From NCBI RefSeq assembly GCF_000297055.2, contig NC_022357.1, forward strand, positions 806,001-870,000: 64,000 bases of DNA. Reading direction: 5' to 3'. The notes beneath the pieces are model-generated. The model saw nothing but the letters and a program-made list of their open reading frames with translations. It did no database searches and was not told the DNA's origin. A program made the translations under genes and the position numbers. Of the stretch, positions 1 to 11,925 are shown piece after piece; within the stretch, counting starts at the first letter, position 1, and every line of letters starts with the position of its first letter. The DNA comes from Sulfuricella denitrificans skB26 (GTDB taxonomy: Bacteria; Pseudomonadota; Gammaproteobacteria; Burkholderiales; Sulfuricellaceae).

Positions 1-993
1 TATCGTACCGACTGCACGCATTGCCTTAACTTGCTGCTGACTTATCCCGAGGGCTGCCGCGCCAATTGCGCCTATTGCGGCCTGGCGCGGCACCGCGAAG
101 AAACGCGCGATTATGCCGACCGCAACTTCATCCGGGTGGATTGGCCGGCGCTGAGCTACCGGGAAGTGATCGCACGCGTTCGAGCTGGCGGGGACAAGGG
201 ACGGTTCCAGCGGATGTGCATTTCCATGATCAGCCATCCTGATTCAAACCTCGATACGCTGGAGTTGCTGACGCAATGGGTCAGTGAGTTGCCGCATATT
301 CCGGTTTCCATCCTCTCCAATCCCACTACCATGGAACGCGATGATCTGGTGCGCCTCAAGCAGGCTGGCGCAGATATCTTTACCGTGGCGCTGGACGCCT
401 TAACGCCGGAAATCTTCGAGCGCACCCGAGGCAAGGTCGTGGACAGCCCGCACCGCTGGGAAAAATACTGGCAGGCGATAATCTGGGCGGCGGATATTTT
501 TGGTCCGGAAAAATTCGGAGTGCACCTGATTTGCGGCATGGGGGAAACGGAGCGCGAATTGCTCGAAGTGGTGCAACGTATCAAGGAGTTGGGCGGCCAT
601 AGCCATCTGTTTGCCTTCTTCCCCGAGAATGGTTCCCTGATGGAAGATAGTCCGGCCTGCGGGCCTGCACAATGGCGGCGGGTGCAACTCGCGCGCTACC
701 TCATCGACTATGCGGGTGGTGAATTTCGTCGCATGGTGTTCGATGAGGCTGGGCAGGTGGTTGATTTTGGCGTGGAGGGAAGCGAATTGGCAAGGTTTAT
801 CAACGCCGGCAAGCCATTCCGTACTTCCGGTTGTCCGGGCAAGGACGATGCTGAAATATCGGCATGCAACCGACCTTATGGCGACAGCAATCCGGCCAAC
901 ATATTGTCATACCCATTTAAGTTAGGTCCGGAAGATATTGAAATCGTTAAACTTCAGATGAAGGGTGAAATTGTTAAACCATTTCAGGAATAA
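1..993 (+). CDS. Radical SAM protein, 5' end outside window (LipS2-like?)
   Basis: The frame is open from base 1 and ends at a TAA, so the true start lies before the window; 330 residues are visible. A CX3CX2C cluster (Cys19, Cys23, Cys26 of the visible part) is the radical SAM iron-sulfur site, followed by a TIM-barrel-like region. The C-terminal segment has a GCPG motif, a further Cys (ACNRPYGD) and an aromatic/proline-rich tail. The layout resembles BioB/LipA-type sulfur-inserting enzymes and, in my judgement, the LipS2 half of the LipS1/LipS2 lipoate synthase pair of archaea and sHdr-type sulfur oxidisers. Radical SAM membership is firm; the LipS2 assignment is inference and would need the upstream neighbours. 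Confidence 0.8.
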   Translation, partial: YRTDCTHCLNLLLTYPEGCRANCAYCGLARHREETRDYADRNFIRVDWPALSYREVIARVRAGGDKGRFQRMCISMISHPDSNLDTLELLTQWVSELPHIPVSILSNPTTMERDDLVRLKQAGADIFTVALDALTPEIFERTRGKVVDSPHRWEKYWQAIIWAADIFGPEKFGVHLICGMGETERELLEVVQRIKELGGHSHLFAFFPENGSLMEDSPACGPAQWRRVQLARYLIDYAGGEFRRMVFDEAGQVVDFGVEGSELARFINAGKPFRTSGCPGKDDAEISACNRPYGDSNPANILSYPFKLGPEDIEIVKLQMKGEIVKPFQE

Positions 994-999
994 ACCCGA

Positions 1000-1019
1000 T
1001 TGTTGCGAAAAAGCAACAA
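1000..1019 (+). terminator. Weak hairpin after radical SAM gene
   Basis: A 7-bp perfect stem (TTGTTGC / GCAACAA) with an A-rich loop lies 7 bases after the stop codon. It lacks a strong T-run, so it is only a weak terminator candidate. The rest of the gap up to 1237 is A/T-rich and probably holds the promoter of the next gene, but I see no convincing -35/-10 pair. Confidence 0.3.
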
Positions 1020-1237
1020 AGCTACTTGTTGTTAATTTATTGTTTATAATTGATATTTAGTAAATTAGATGGGGCTAATATACTAAAATCTTTAGAAAGT
1101 GTTTGAGACATGTAACAGTTTGTGACATATTTCAGACCATGGCTAGCGAAAGGTCTGGATTGGGTTATCAATCAGGAACGAATTCATTCCGGCCGGGCAT
1201 AGAGAATTTACGAATTGATCAACGGAGGGCACACAAG

Positions 1238-2548
1238 ATGAAATTAAAAGCACTGGTAGGCGTTTTGGCTGTTGCAGGTCTGGCAATGCCAGGGATCGCT
1301 TCTGCAACCAACGGTTATTTTTCCCATGGCTACGGTATTAAAGCCAAAGGCATGGGTGGCGCAGCCACCGCGACGGCTAGCGACGCCATGGGCGGCGCAA
1401 ACAATCCGGCCAGTATGGTGTTTGTCGGTGATCGTTTGGATGTCGGCATTGATTGGTTTAGCCCGAAACGAGCTGCAAGTCGTACCGGTGCCGCATCGGC
1501 TGGCGGCTCTCTGGATATGAACGAGGCCAGTAGCAGCAACGATTTTTTAATTCCTGAATTTGGCTACAATATGATGCTGGGCGAAAAAATGTCGCTAGGC
1601 ATTACTGTTTACGGCAATGGGGGCATGAATACTGATTACCAGAATGGCAGTGCAATTCCGGGAACCGGTTGCGGTGGTTCGGCTAACGTGTTGTGCGGTT
1701 CAGGATCTACAGGTGTTAATCTGGAGCAAATGATTGTTGCGCCGACCTTTGCTTACAAGGTCAACGCCAGCAACTCCATCGGCGTATCGCCCTTGTTCGT
1801 TTATCAGCGATTCAGTGCGAAGGGCCTGCAGGCCTTTGGTCCGCTTTCTTCTGATTCTACAAAGCTAACTAATAATGGCCATGATTCCTCCACGGGTTGG
1901 GGTGTCAGGCTTGGCTGGCAGGGCAAGGTAACGGATGCCGTGACCTTGGGCGCAACCTATTCACCCAAGATCGATATGAGCAAGTTCAAGCGCTATGCTG
2001 GTTTGTTTGCAGAACAGGGCGATTTCGATATTCCGATGAACTGGAATCTGGGCGTGGCATTCAAGGCTACTCCGGCAATAACGGTTGCACTGGATTATCA
2101 GCACATTGATTACAGTGGTGTTAAAGCGATTGCCGATTCCGGTATAACTGCTGGATATGCCGGTACAACAAGCCCACTTGCCTTGGGTGGGAGCAACGGA
2201 CTGGGATTCGGTTGGTCCAATGTTAACGCCGTGAAGTTGGGTGTCGAATATAAGTACAACGACGCACTGACACTTCGTGCCGGTATCAATCATGGTGATA
2301 ACCCGATTAAATCGGGTGAAACAACCTTCAACATTCTTGCTCCCGGCGTTGTGACGGATCACTACACTTTGGGTGCGACCTATGGTGTAACCAAAGATTC
2401 TGAAATTACGGTTTCCTATATGCATGCTCAGGAGAAGTCTGTTTCTGGTCCGACTTCCCCGTACTTTGGTGCTTCTGTTAGCACGGGCACCGAAACCATC
2501 AAGATGTACCAAAACTCGCTGGGTGTTGCTTACGGCATGAAGTTCTAA
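1238..2548 (+). CDS. OmpP1/FadL/TodX-family outer membrane transporter
   Basis: This is a 436-residue outer membrane beta-barrel for uptake of hydrophobic molecules such as long-chain fatty acids. The chosen ATG has a GGAGGG ribosome site 8 bases upstream and opens a clear signal peptide ending near GIASA. The frame stays open upstream to 1103, but that part looks like untranslated leader. The mature N-terminus (TNGYFSHGYGIKAKGMGG, then an NNPASM motif) is the family's plug signature, and the rest is alternating strands ending in an aromatic C-terminal residue (Phe). It stands alone with its own terminator. The actual ligand cannot be told from the sequence. Confidence 0.92.
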   Translation: MKLKALVGVLAVAGLAMPGIASATNGYFSHGYGIKAKGMGGAATATASDAMGGANNPASMVFVGDRLDVGIDWFSPKRAASRTGAASAGGSLDMNEASSSNDFLIPEFGYNMMLGEKMSLGITVYGNGGMNTDYQNGSAIPGTGCGGSANVLCGSGSTGVNLEQMIVAPTFAYKVNASNSIGVSPLFVYQRFSAKGLQAFGPLSSDSTKLTNNGHDSSTGWGVRLGWQGKVTDAVTLGATYSPKIDMSKFKRYAGLFAEQGDFDIPMNWNLGVAFKATPAITVALDYQHIDYSGVKAIADSGITAGYAGTTSPLALGGSNGLGFGWSNVNAVKLGVEYKYNDALTLRAGINHGDNPIKSGETTFNILAPGVVTDHYTLGATYGVTKDSEITVSYMHAQEKSVSGPTSPYFGASVSTGTETIKMYQNSLGVAYGMKF

Positions 2549-2594
2549 TCTGGCCGTTATCTAGAGCACATTCGTGAAGTAAGCAAAAAAAGGG

Positions 2595-2627
2595 GCTGGA
2601 GGTGAGAAATCACTTCCAGCTTTTTTT
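2595..2627 (+). terminator. Rho-independent terminator after FadL-type gene
   Basis: A 10-bp stem (GCTGGAGGTG / CACTTCCAGC, one G-T pair) with a 6-base loop is followed immediately by seven T residues. Confidence 0.9.
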
Positions 2628-2658
2628 ATTTAAAATTATAAAATGATATGGAGACAGC

Positions 2659-3558
2659 ATGAATCGCATCTTGAAAAATCTGTTGCTAACCGCTTTGACC
2701 CTGGGTCTGAGCATGGGGTCCGCCTTGGCGGACGAAAAGCTCAAACCCTTCACGCTGGGTTCCAAGGGACCCGGCACCGTAGCAGAAAAGGTAGCAGCAG
2801 CAAAAACTGCACTGCAGACTAACGGTTTTACCATCGCCGGCAGCTATTCCCCATATCCTGAAACCACGATCATCGTGGTGACCAATGATGAGATGAAGAC
2901 CACGGCGGCTAAAACAGAGAATGGCGGTTTTGGCGCGGCTCAGCGGGTCGCGGTGACCAAGGTTGGCAATGATGTACAGGTTTCCTATACCACGCCGGCT
3001 TACATGGCCAATGGCTATCGCATGGCCAGCGAACTGCCGCAGACTTCCGAGAAACTGAAGGCTGCGCTGGGCAGTGTTGAAGAGTTCGGAGCCAAGGGGC
3101 TGACCGCCTCGAAGCTGCGCAAGTACCACTATATGTTCGGCATGGAGTATTTCGACGAGCCTGTTACCCTGGCTGAATATGGCAGCTACGAGGAAGCCGT
3201 AAAGGCAGTCGAGGCTAATCTGGCAGCTGGCAAGGGTGGCTGTACCAAGGTTTACCGTGTTGATGTCACCGGCAAGAAGGAGTCCGTATTCGGTGTGGCC
3301 ATGAAGGGGGGCGACAAGTACATGGATGACAAGTACATCATGGGCCAGATCGACTCTGAGGATCTTAAGGGCTCTGCACATCTGCCCCATGAAATGCTGG
3401 TTACTGGCAACAAGGTCATCGCACTGTATGCACGCTTTCGTATCGCCCTTGACTTCCCTGACCTGAAAATGTCGGGTTCGAACAGCTTCATGAAGATCAT
3501 GGAATCTCCAGAAGCGATCAAGAAGGCCATGACACAGGCGGCTGGCGGCAAGGAATAA
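2659..3558 (+). CDS. Secreted protein with DUF302-like fold
   Basis: A 299-residue exported protein. Residues 1-24 form a signal peptide ending in SALA. The region of about residues 38-125 has the helix-then-strand pattern of DUF302 domains, including a VSYTTPAYMA segment close to the DUF302 core. The second half has a CTKVYRVDVTGKK segment with the protein's only Cys. An ATG with GGAGA upstream sets the start. It is monocistronic, bounded by two terminators. The function is unknown; a periplasmic redox or metal role is only a guess. Confidence 0.75.
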   Translation: MNRILKNLLLTALTLGLSMGSALADEKLKPFTLGSKGPGTVAEKVAAAKTALQTNGFTIAGSYSPYPETTIIVVTNDEMKTTAAKTENGGFGAAQRVAVTKVGNDVQVSYTTPAYMANGYRMASELPQTSEKLKAALGSVEEFGAKGLTASKLRKYHYMFGMEYFDEPVTLAEYGSYEEAVKAVEANLAAGKGGCTKVYRVDVTGKKESVFGVAMKGGDKYMDDKYIMGQIDSEDLKGSAHLPHEMLVTGNKVIALYARFRIALDFPDLKMSGSNSFMKIMESPEAIKKAMTQAAGGKE

Positions 3559-3598
3559 AATCAACAATAAGCCGGAAACGGCTTAATAAGAAGAATTG

Positions 3599-3621
3599 AC
3601 CCCGCTTCGGCGGGGTTTTTT
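3599..3621 (+). terminator. Rho-independent terminator
   Basis: The stem ACCCCGC / GCGGGGT closes on a UUCG tetraloop and is followed by a T-run. It ends transcription of the DUF302-like gene. Confidence 0.93.
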
Positions 3622-3668
3622 ATTTTGCGCGCCTGACAGGGAGGTGCAAAGCTAGAAAACGCAATCTA

Positions 3669-3782
3669 ACCGCGGAGGACGCAGAGGAATTCAAATGCTT
3701 AGGCAATACGCGTATTCACCCGATGGGGGAATCTGCTCGACTAACCCTTATTTTCCTCCGCGTCCTCTGCGTCCTCCGCGGT
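3669..3782. repeat. 20-bp perfect inverted repeat of CCGCGGAGGACGC type
   Basis: The arms at 3669-3688 and 3763-3782 are exact reverse complements over 20 bases. The right arm continues a near-tandem run of TCCTCCGCG / TCCTCTGCG units. It lies between the convergent DUF302-like gene and valS. Similar GCAGAGGACGCAGAGG motifs occur as intergenic repeats in many bacteria; their function is not known to me. Confidence 0.75.
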
Positions 3783-3830
3783 GAAACGCCGTTTTCAGGA
3801 TTATGGCAGTGGCTCTATCCAGGCAGCCTC

Positions 3831-6566
<2,736 letters not shown>

Positions 6567-6601
6567 GGTTTGGAATTTCTTGGAGTAACGGGAAGGCGGC
6601 A

Positions 6602-6607
6602 ATTATA
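6602..6607 (-). promoter_or_regulatory. Candidate -10 box for valS
   Basis: A perfect TATAAT lies on the minus strand 35 bases upstream of the chosen valS ATG. No good -35 hexamer sits at 16-18 bases, so the promoter is tentative. If real, it rules out the longer TTG start. Confidence 0.35.
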
Positions 6608-6637
6608 CCTGTTTTCCCCGTCGAAGCGGACCGGCGG

Positions 6638-7153
6638 TCAGGGCTGATCGGGGTCTTCGCCTGCACCGTTGGGCGGGGTGTCGAGCCGCTGCCTGAGTGC
6701 TACTCGTACGGCAAGCCGGATATGTTCTCGTGAATGTTCGAGTAATTCATTCAGGGCACGATCCAGAGTGGCTGTGAATTCGAGCGCAATACGATTTTCC
6801 AGTTCCTGCACCATGAATTCCTCTATCTGGTGCAGGGCTGTTTCGTCATGAGAATTGTCTGTGACCAGTTCGTTTGTGATGGCTTGCTCGCTTGCAGCGG
6901 CCTCGATATCGAGCGGAGGCTTCCCGTGACTGGTTGTTGCGGCTTCGTTTGTCCTGGAAGGGGGTACGGCTTCAGTCAGAACCGGGATGGTGCTGTCATC
7001 AGTGATGATTTCTGTCAGTACGGGAATAGCCGCCCGGGCAGCTTGTGCCTCGGCCGATGCGAGATCTTGCCGTGTGGGCGCACCGGTGCGATGCCGGGTA
7101 AGCAGAGCATCTATTTTTCCGAGTACGTCGGGCTCGCCGTTGGCGGGATCCAT
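6638..7153 (-). CDS. Uncharacterised protein between holC and valS
   Basis: A 171-residue acidic protein I do not recognise. Its ATG follows the holC stop directly (TAA then ATG), so it is probably co-translated with holC. The first half is low complexity, Ala/Thr-rich, with a repeated IPVLTE segment (near residues 43 and 56). The second half, from about residue 100, is predicted helical (HQIEEFMVQELENRIALEF onward) and ends Pro/Asp-rich. The position next to the clamp-loader subunit HolC may be meaningful, but no function is claimed. Confidence 0.75.
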   Translation of the reverse strand: MDPANGEPDVLGKIDALLTRHRTGAPTRQDLASAEAQAARAAIPVLTEIITDDSTIPVLTEAVPPSRTNEAATTSHGKPPLDIEAAASEQAITNELVTDNSHDETALHQIEEFMVQELENRIALEFTATLDRALNELLEHSREHIRLAVRVALRQRLDTPPNGAGEDPDQP

Positions 7154-7582
7154 TTATCTGCCCTTATTTCCAATGTCATGCGAATGAATTTCATAGCCAC
7201 GGTCTCGATAGAAGCGGAAGCGCTCGCGCGCCGCGGTGCGGTCATTTTCTTCCGTGCTGACGATTTCGATCAGCCGGTGGAAGCGGCTGAAAAACAGGGG
7301 TTGTTCGGTGTGCAGATTGAGCAGGATGTCGTCGTGTGCCAGCGTGTCGGTATTATGGTCAACGATCACCGGGGTGACCGATGCAAGGCTATCCGAGGCG
7401 CGGCAATGCGGGATGAAACCGACAGCGGGCGTGCTCCATAGCAGTTTGTCCATTCTTTCCGTGGTTGCAGCGTCGGGCGTGTAAACCATGACCCGTAACC
7501 CGCGCTCCACGGCCTTGGCGCAGAGCACGCAAGCGGTGTGGTATTTATCGGCAGCGTGAGTGTAGAAATCGATTTGGGTCAT
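7154..7582 (-). CDS. holC: DNA polymerase III chi subunit
   Basis: A 142-residue HolC: the chi subunit of the clamp-loader complex, which links it to single-strand-binding protein. The start (MTQIDFYTHA) and the central CVLCAKAVERGLRVMVY and FIPHC segments are characteristic. HolC and ValS are commonly adjacent in proteobacteria, here with one unknown gene between. No ribosome site is obvious before the ATG; the upstream spacer is filled by a hairpin repeat. Confidence 0.93.
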   Translation of the reverse strand: MTQIDFYTHAADKYHTACVLCAKAVERGLRVMVYTPDAATTERMDKLLWSTPAVGFIPHCRASDSLASVTPVIVDHNTDTLAHDDILLNLHTEQPLFFSRFHRLIEIVSTEENDRTAARERFRFYRDRGYEIHSHDIGNKGR

Positions 7583-7590
7583 TTGAATTC

Positions 7591-7672
7591 AGTCCTGAGT
7601 TCCGAGTCCTGAGTCCGGAGGTAAAACACGGTGTGGTCTACTCAGGACTTTCCACTCAGGACTCAGCACTCC
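7591..7672. repeat. Inverted repeat built from GAGTCCTGAGT units
   Basis: Two copies of a GTCCTGAGT-type unit on the left (7591-7620) face two reverse-complement copies on the right (7639-7672) and could form a long hairpin. The right arm runs into the last codons of pepA. It resembles in design the AGGAGT-based intergenic repeats elsewhere in the window. Confidence 0.75.
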
Positions 7673-9146
7673 TATTGATCAGGAAATGCACCAGCAACCC
7701 TACCGGCCGTCCGGTCGAGCCTTTGTCCTTGCCGGATTTCCAGGCAGTGCCGGCAATGTCCAGGTGCGCCCAGTCATATTTCTTGGTGAAGCGCGACAAG
7801 AAGCAGGCGGCAGTGATGGAACCGCCCGCACGGCCGCCGATATTGGCCATATCGGCGAAATTGCTCTTCAGTTGCTCCTGGTAATCGTCCCACAACGGCA
7901 TGTGCCAGGCACGATCGACCGCGTATTCACCGGCATGAAGCAGTTCGCGGGCAAGGGCGTCGTGGCTGCTGAACAGGCCGGAGGCATGGCTGCCCAGTGC
8001 GATGACGCAGGCGCCGGTGAGGGTGGCGATATCTACTACCGCTTCCGGCTCGAAGCGTTCGGCGTAGGTGAGGGCATCGCACAGGATCAAACGGCCTTCT
8101 GCATCGGTATTGAGCACTTCGATGGTCTGTCCGGACATGCTGGTGACAACGTCGCCGGGTTTGCTGGCATTGCCGTCCGGCAGGTTCTCCGTCGCCGGTA
8201 TGATGCCTACCAGGTTGATCGGTAGCTTGAGCTCAGCCACCGCCTTGAACGCGCCGAGTACGCTGGCCGCGCCGCACATGTCGTACTTCATTTCATCCAT
8301 TTCGGCGCCGGGCTTCAGGGAGATGCCGCCGGCATCGAAGGTAACGCCCTTGCCGACCAGGACCACCGGTTTGTGTTTTTTATTGCCCTGGTAGTGCAAA
8401 ACGATCAGCTTGGGCGGCTGGCGGCTACCTCGCGCCACGGAAAGTAGCGAACCCATTTTCAGGGCTTCCATGTCTTTCTGTTCCAGCACTTCAATTTTGA
8501 GTTTATAGGTTTTTGCCAGTTCCTGCGCCTGCTGGGCCAGGTAGGCGGGGGTGCAGATGTTACCCGGCAAGTTGCCGAGGTCCTTGGCCATGTTCATGCC
8601 GTCGGCGATCGCCTGGCCTTGTTTGGCGGCTTCTTCGCCGATGCTCAGTTCGGTGCGGCGCGACACGTTCAGGACGATACGGCGCAATGGGCGGCGCATT
8701 TCTTCCTGTTTGCTTTTCAGCTGATCGAAGCGGTAAACCCCTTCCATGGCCATCAATACGGCTTGCTCGACTTTCCATGCGGTGTCGCGCCGTTTGACCG
8801 GGAGTTCGGTGAGGAAAACCGAGGCTTCCAGCGCCCCGGTTTCATTCAGGGTTTTGATGGCTGTGCGGACAGCATTGCGATATTCTTGGTCTTTGAATTC
8901 ACGCTCCTTGCCCAAACCGATCAGCAACACCCGGTCGCACAGGGTATTGGGAACGTTGTGGAGCATGAGTGTGGTGCCGGACTTTCCTTCCATGTCGCCG
9001 CGGCGGATAATGTCGCTCAGGTAATGGTTGGAAATCTGGTCGATTATCTCGCCGGCTAGTGCCAGCTTGCGTGGCTCGAACACGCCGACCACGACGCAGG
9101 CGCTGCGCTGTTTTTCCGGGCTACCACTTTTTATGCTAAATTCCAC
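7656..9146 (-). CDS. pepA: Cytosol aminopeptidase (leucyl aminopeptidase, M17)
   Basis: A 496-residue two-zinc exopeptidase removing N-terminal residues; in some bacteria PepA also binds DNA. The metal-binding core is present: [19 protein letters not shown], and [10 protein letters not shown] near the end. I chose a GTG start: AAGGAG sits 6 bases upstream and VEFSIKSGS is the usual beginning. The open frame to 9254 runs back through a promoter-like region. The last codons are made of the hairpin repeat. A second M17 gene lies at 50.6 kb. Confidence 0.95.
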   Translation of the reverse strand: MEFSIKSGSPEKQRSACVVVGVFEPRKLALAGEIIDQISNHYLSDIIRRGDMEGKSGTTLMLHNVPNTLCDRVLLIGLGKEREFKDQEYRNAVRTAIKTLNETGALEASVFLTELPVKRRDTAWKVEQAVLMAMEGVYRFDQLKSKQEEMRRPLRRIVLNVSRRTELSIGEEAAKQGQAIADGMNMAKDLGNLPGNICTPAYLAQQAQELAKTYKLKIEVLEQKDMEALKMGSLLSVARGSRQPPKLIVLHYQGNKKHKPVVLVGKGVTFDAGGISLKPGAEMDEMKYDMCGAASVLGAFKAVAELKLPINLVGIIPATENLPDGNASKPGDVVTSMSGQTIEVLNTDAEGRLILCDALTYAERFEPEAVVDIATLTGACVIALGSHASGLFSSHDALARELLHAGEYAVDRAWHMPLWDDYQEQLKSNFADMANIGGRAGGSITAACFLSRFTKKYDWAHLDIAGTAWKSGKDKGSTGRPVGLLVHFLINRSAES

Positions 9147-9197
9147 TTTTTGCTCCTTACTTGATCCTGTCCGCATATCCGCGTACGTCAGGCAGGT

Positions 9198-9225
9198 TTT
9201 ATACATGATATTTAGTAATCGGCAA
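9198..9225 (-). promoter_or_regulatory. Candidate promoter of pepA
   Basis: Minus-strand TTGCCG, a 16-base spacer, then TATAAA, placing the transcript start about 45 bases upstream of the GTG start of pepA. It supports the short form of the protein. Confidence 0.4.
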
Positions 9226-9233
9226 TTATCCGC

Positions 9234-9245
9234 AGACTGCAGTCT
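9234..9245. promoter_or_regulatory. 12-bp perfect palindrome between pepA and lptF
   Basis: AGACTGCAGTCT lies just upstream of the pepA -35 hexamer and 25 bases before lptF. It could be an operator for either divergent gene; no regulator is assigned. Confidence 0.35.
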
Positions 9246-9269
9246 AAAAGTCAAAGAAAACCTAGAACG

Positions 9270-10385
9270 ATGATTTTCCGCCGCGCTCTGCTGCGCGAGA
9301 TGGCCGGCAATGCTTTGCTGGTTTTTTCGGTGCTGATGATGATTACCCTTACCACGATGCTGATCCGCTATCTCGGGCAGGCAGCTGGTGGTGCTGTGGC
9401 TAACGAGGCGGTGGCGGCCTTCCTCGGCTTCAGTATTATTAATTACTTGCCAGTTTTACTGTCCTTGACGGTGTTTATTGCTGTTTTAATGACATTGACT
9501 CGTTGCTATCGTGATAGTGAAATGGTGGTCTGGTTCACCGCCGGCTTGAGCGTCAGGGCATGGGTGCGTCCGGTGGTGACCTTCGCCGCTCCGGCGGTAT
9601 TTGCCATCGCGTTTTTAAGTCTGGTGGTTTCCCCTTGGGCTTTGAGAAAAAGCGATGAGTTCCGGCAGCAAATGGACAGCCGCGATGATGTATCCTCGGT
9701 GGCGCCTGGCGTATTCAAGGAATCCAAATTTGCCGAGCGGGTGTATTTCGTGGAAAGCTTCGCTGGCGAAAAAAATACGGTAAGCAATATTTTCATGCGC
9801 TCTGTCCAGCTTCAGAAGCTGGGCATACTGGTCGCTCAGCATGGCTATCAGACGGTATCAGAAAATGGCGACCGATTCCTGGTGTTGCTCAACGGCAGGC
9901 GCTATGAAGGCGTGGGCGGTACACCGGATTACAAGATAATGGACTTCGAACGTTATTCCATCCGGATCCATGCCTTTGAGGCGAGCCTGATCCCGCCGAC
10001 GCAGAAATCCCTTTCCACGCTGATGTTGCTGAGCGACCGTTCACCGGTCAATATGGGGGAACTGCTGTGGCGGCTGGGCTTGCCGCTCAGCGCTTTCATT
10101 CTGGCGTTGCTGGCGATCCCGCTGAGTTTCGTCAATCCGCGTGCAGGACGCTCACTTAATTTGATCCTGGCGTTATTGCTCTACATGGTTTACAGCAATT
10201 TCCTGAGTATTACCCAGGCCTGGGTGGCGCAAAGCAAATTGTCTCCGTATCTCGGACTATGGCTGGTTCATGGCGTGATGTTGCTGGTGCTGTTGTTCCT
10301 GTTTTACCGGCGGCTTGTACTGGCGCCATTCTGGATGATCTGGCTGAAAAAATTTATTCCTCGGCTCGGTGGCGAGCGCACATGA
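9270..10385 (+). CDS. lptF: LPS export system permease LptF
   Basis: A 371-residue inner-membrane subunit of the LptB2FGC transporter that extracts lipopolysaccharide and passes it to the periplasmic bridge. It opens with FRRALLREM and two membrane helices, has a large periplasmic jellyroll (about 135-265), and ends with three to four helices around [17 protein letters not shown]. Divergent from pepA, and overlapping lptG by ATGA. Confidence 0.95.
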   Translation: MIFRRALLREMAGNALLVFSVLMMITLTTMLIRYLGQAAGGAVANEAVAAFLGFSIINYLPVLLSLTVFIAVLMTLTRCYRDSEMVVWFTAGLSVRAWVRPVVTFAAPAVFAIAFLSLVVSPWALRKSDEFRQQMDSRDDVSSVAPGVFKESKFAERVYFVESFAGEKNTVSNIFMRSVQLQKLGILVAQHGYQTVSENGDRFLVLLNGRRYEGVGGTPDYKIMDFERYSIRIHAFEASLIPPTQKSLSTLMLLSDRSPVNMGELLWRLGLPLSAFILALLAIPLSFVNPRAGRSLNLILALLLYMVYSNFLSITQAWVAQSKLSPYLGLWLVHGVMLLVLLFLFYRRLVLAPFWMIWLKKFIPRLGGERT

Positions 10386-11455
10386 GAATCATCAGCCGCT
10401 ATCTGGCACGTGAAATTTATTCGGCTACGTTGTTGGTGTTCGCAGCCCTGCTCATGCTGTTCGCTTTTTTTGATCTGATTCACGAGTTGGGCGACTTGGG
10501 CAAGGGCGATTACCGGCTGGTCAAAATCTTTGGCTATGTCCTGCTTTCACTGCCCGGCCATGTTTACGAACTATTCCCGATTGCGACCTTGATCGGCTCC
10601 TTGTTCGCCCTGGCGCAACTGACAGCCCATTCCGAGCTTACCGTGATGCGCGTGTCGGGACTGTCCGTGCAGCGCATTGCCTTGTCGCTGGCAAAAGCCG
10701 GGTTGCTGTTCATGGCTTTGACCTTTGTTTTCGGTGAGTTTATCGCGCCACTTAGCGGGCGAGCTGCCCAAGAGTTGCGTTTAAAGGCCACCAGTTCGGT
10801 AGTGGCGCAGGAATTTCGTTCCGGCCTGTGGGTGAAAGATGCGGGGAGCTTCGTCAATGTCGAGGAGGTGCTGCCGGATACCTCCATGAAGGGAGTGAAA
10901 ATCTATGAGTTCGACCCGGATTTTAGTTTGCGTGCGATTAGTTACGCAAAGCGCGGCGAGCACGTGTCCGAGAACCGCTGGCGCTTGACGGATGTGGCGC
11001 AGACCCGGTTCGAGTCGGGCAGGACGGTAGTCAGTAAGCTTCCCGAGGCTTATTGGCATTCGGTGCTGACTCCTGACATCCTTAATGTGCTGCTGGTGGT
11101 GCCGGAGCAGATGTCGGCCTGGAACCTGTATTTTTATGTCCAGCACCTGAGTGAAAACAAGCAGAAAACGACGCGCTACGAAATTGCGCTGTGGTCGAAG
11201 CTGGCCTACCCTTTTGCGGTTTTGGTGATGATTATGCTGGCATTGCCGTTTGCTTATTACCAGGGACGTTCAGGTGGGGTGAGCGCAAAAATATTTGCCG
11301 GCATCATGCTGGGATTGGGTTTTCATTTATTGAACCGGCTATTTGCTCATCTCGGGCTATTGAACGACTGGTCGCCCATGTTCAGTGCCATTTTCCCTAC
11401 GCTGGTGTTCTTTTGTGCGGCGATGACGATGATGTGGTGGGTTGAAAGACGGTGA
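10382..11455 (+). CDS. lptG: LPS export system permease LptG
   Basis: A 357-residue partner of LptF. The ATG at the ATGA overlap with the lptF stop is chosen ([13 protein letters not shown] is the standard start); the frame opens earlier, inside lptF, but that is not coding. N-terminal helices, a periplasmic domain with SGLWVKD, and C-terminal helices with ALPFAYYQGRSGGVS fit the family. The stop codon lies in the left arm of a hairpin repeat. Confidence 0.95.
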   Translation: MRIISRYLAREIYSATLLVFAALLMLFAFFDLIHELGDLGKGDYRLVKIFGYVLLSLPGHVYELFPIATLIGSLFALAQLTAHSELTVMRVSGLSVQRIALSLAKAGLLFMALTFVFGEFIAPLSGRAAQELRLKATSSVVAQEFRSGLWVKDAGSFVNVEEVLPDTSMKGVKIYEFDPDFSLRAISYAKRGEHVSENRWRLTDVAQTRFESGRTVVSKLPEAYWHSVLTPDILNVLLVVPEQMSAWNLYFYVQHLSENKQKTTRYEIALWSKLAYPFAVLVMIMLALPFAYYQGRSGGVSAKIFAGIMLGLGFHLLNRLFAHLGLLNDWSPMFSAIFPTLVFFCAAMTMMWWVERR

Positions 11456-11511
11456 AGGGTAATGGGTGATAGAGAGACCATTCTATTGCCTATCACTCAT
11501 TACTTATCACC
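11451..11511. repeat. Hairpin repeat at the convergent lptG / RDD gene ends
   Basis: 22-base arms at 11451-11472 and 11490-11511 are about 80% complementary (GGTGAAGGGTAATGGGTGATAG against the reverse complement of the right arm). Both flanking stop codons are inside or next to the arms, so it may act as a two-way terminator. Confidence 0.7.
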
Positions 11512-11912
11512 ACTTTGGTTCCCGCCATGCGATCGTGCCAGAACAGATGCTCGCGGTCGAATAGTGCCCACAGGATGCCGAAGCCCAGCCCTACGCCAAT
11601 CGTGGCGAGAAGAAAACGCAGGCATGCCTGTTTCAGACTAAGGGGTTGGCCATCCGTGCATACTATCCGCAGGTGCCATGTTTTCATGGGCAGGGTTTGT
11701 CCACCGTGCATCCAGTACCCGATGAAATAGAATGCCATTACCAGAAGCAGATAAATCTGGAAAACGAATCGGAGAATGGGGGATAGAGGTGAGTGGAAAA
11801 TAGTGGTAAAAATGAAGCCGGCGATAAACAGCACTGCTGTCAGCAGCAGTGATTCGTAAAGCATGCTTGCAAGGCGGCGAGTAATTCCCGGGGTGTTTGT
11901 GGGTAGCGTCAT
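11493..11912 (-). CDS. RDD-family membrane protein
   Basis: A 139-residue inner-membrane protein with RDD family features: an Arg near the N-terminus (ITRRLASMLYESLLL), three hydrophobic helices, and the loop Q-TLPMKTWHLRIV before the last segment. It is the most downstream gene of a minus-strand cluster with DUF3106, DUF3619 and an ECF sigma factor. Its function is unknown; some RDD proteins have been linked to ion transport. Confidence 0.9.
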   Translation of the reverse strand: MTLPTNTPGITRRLASMLYESLLLTAVLFIAGFIFTTIFHSPLSPILRFVFQIYLLLVMAFYFIGYWMHGGQTLPMKTWHLRIVCTDGQPLSLKQACLRFLLATIGVGLGFGILWALFDREHLFWHDRMAGTKVVISNE

Positions 11913-11925
11913 TGAACTGCTGGAG

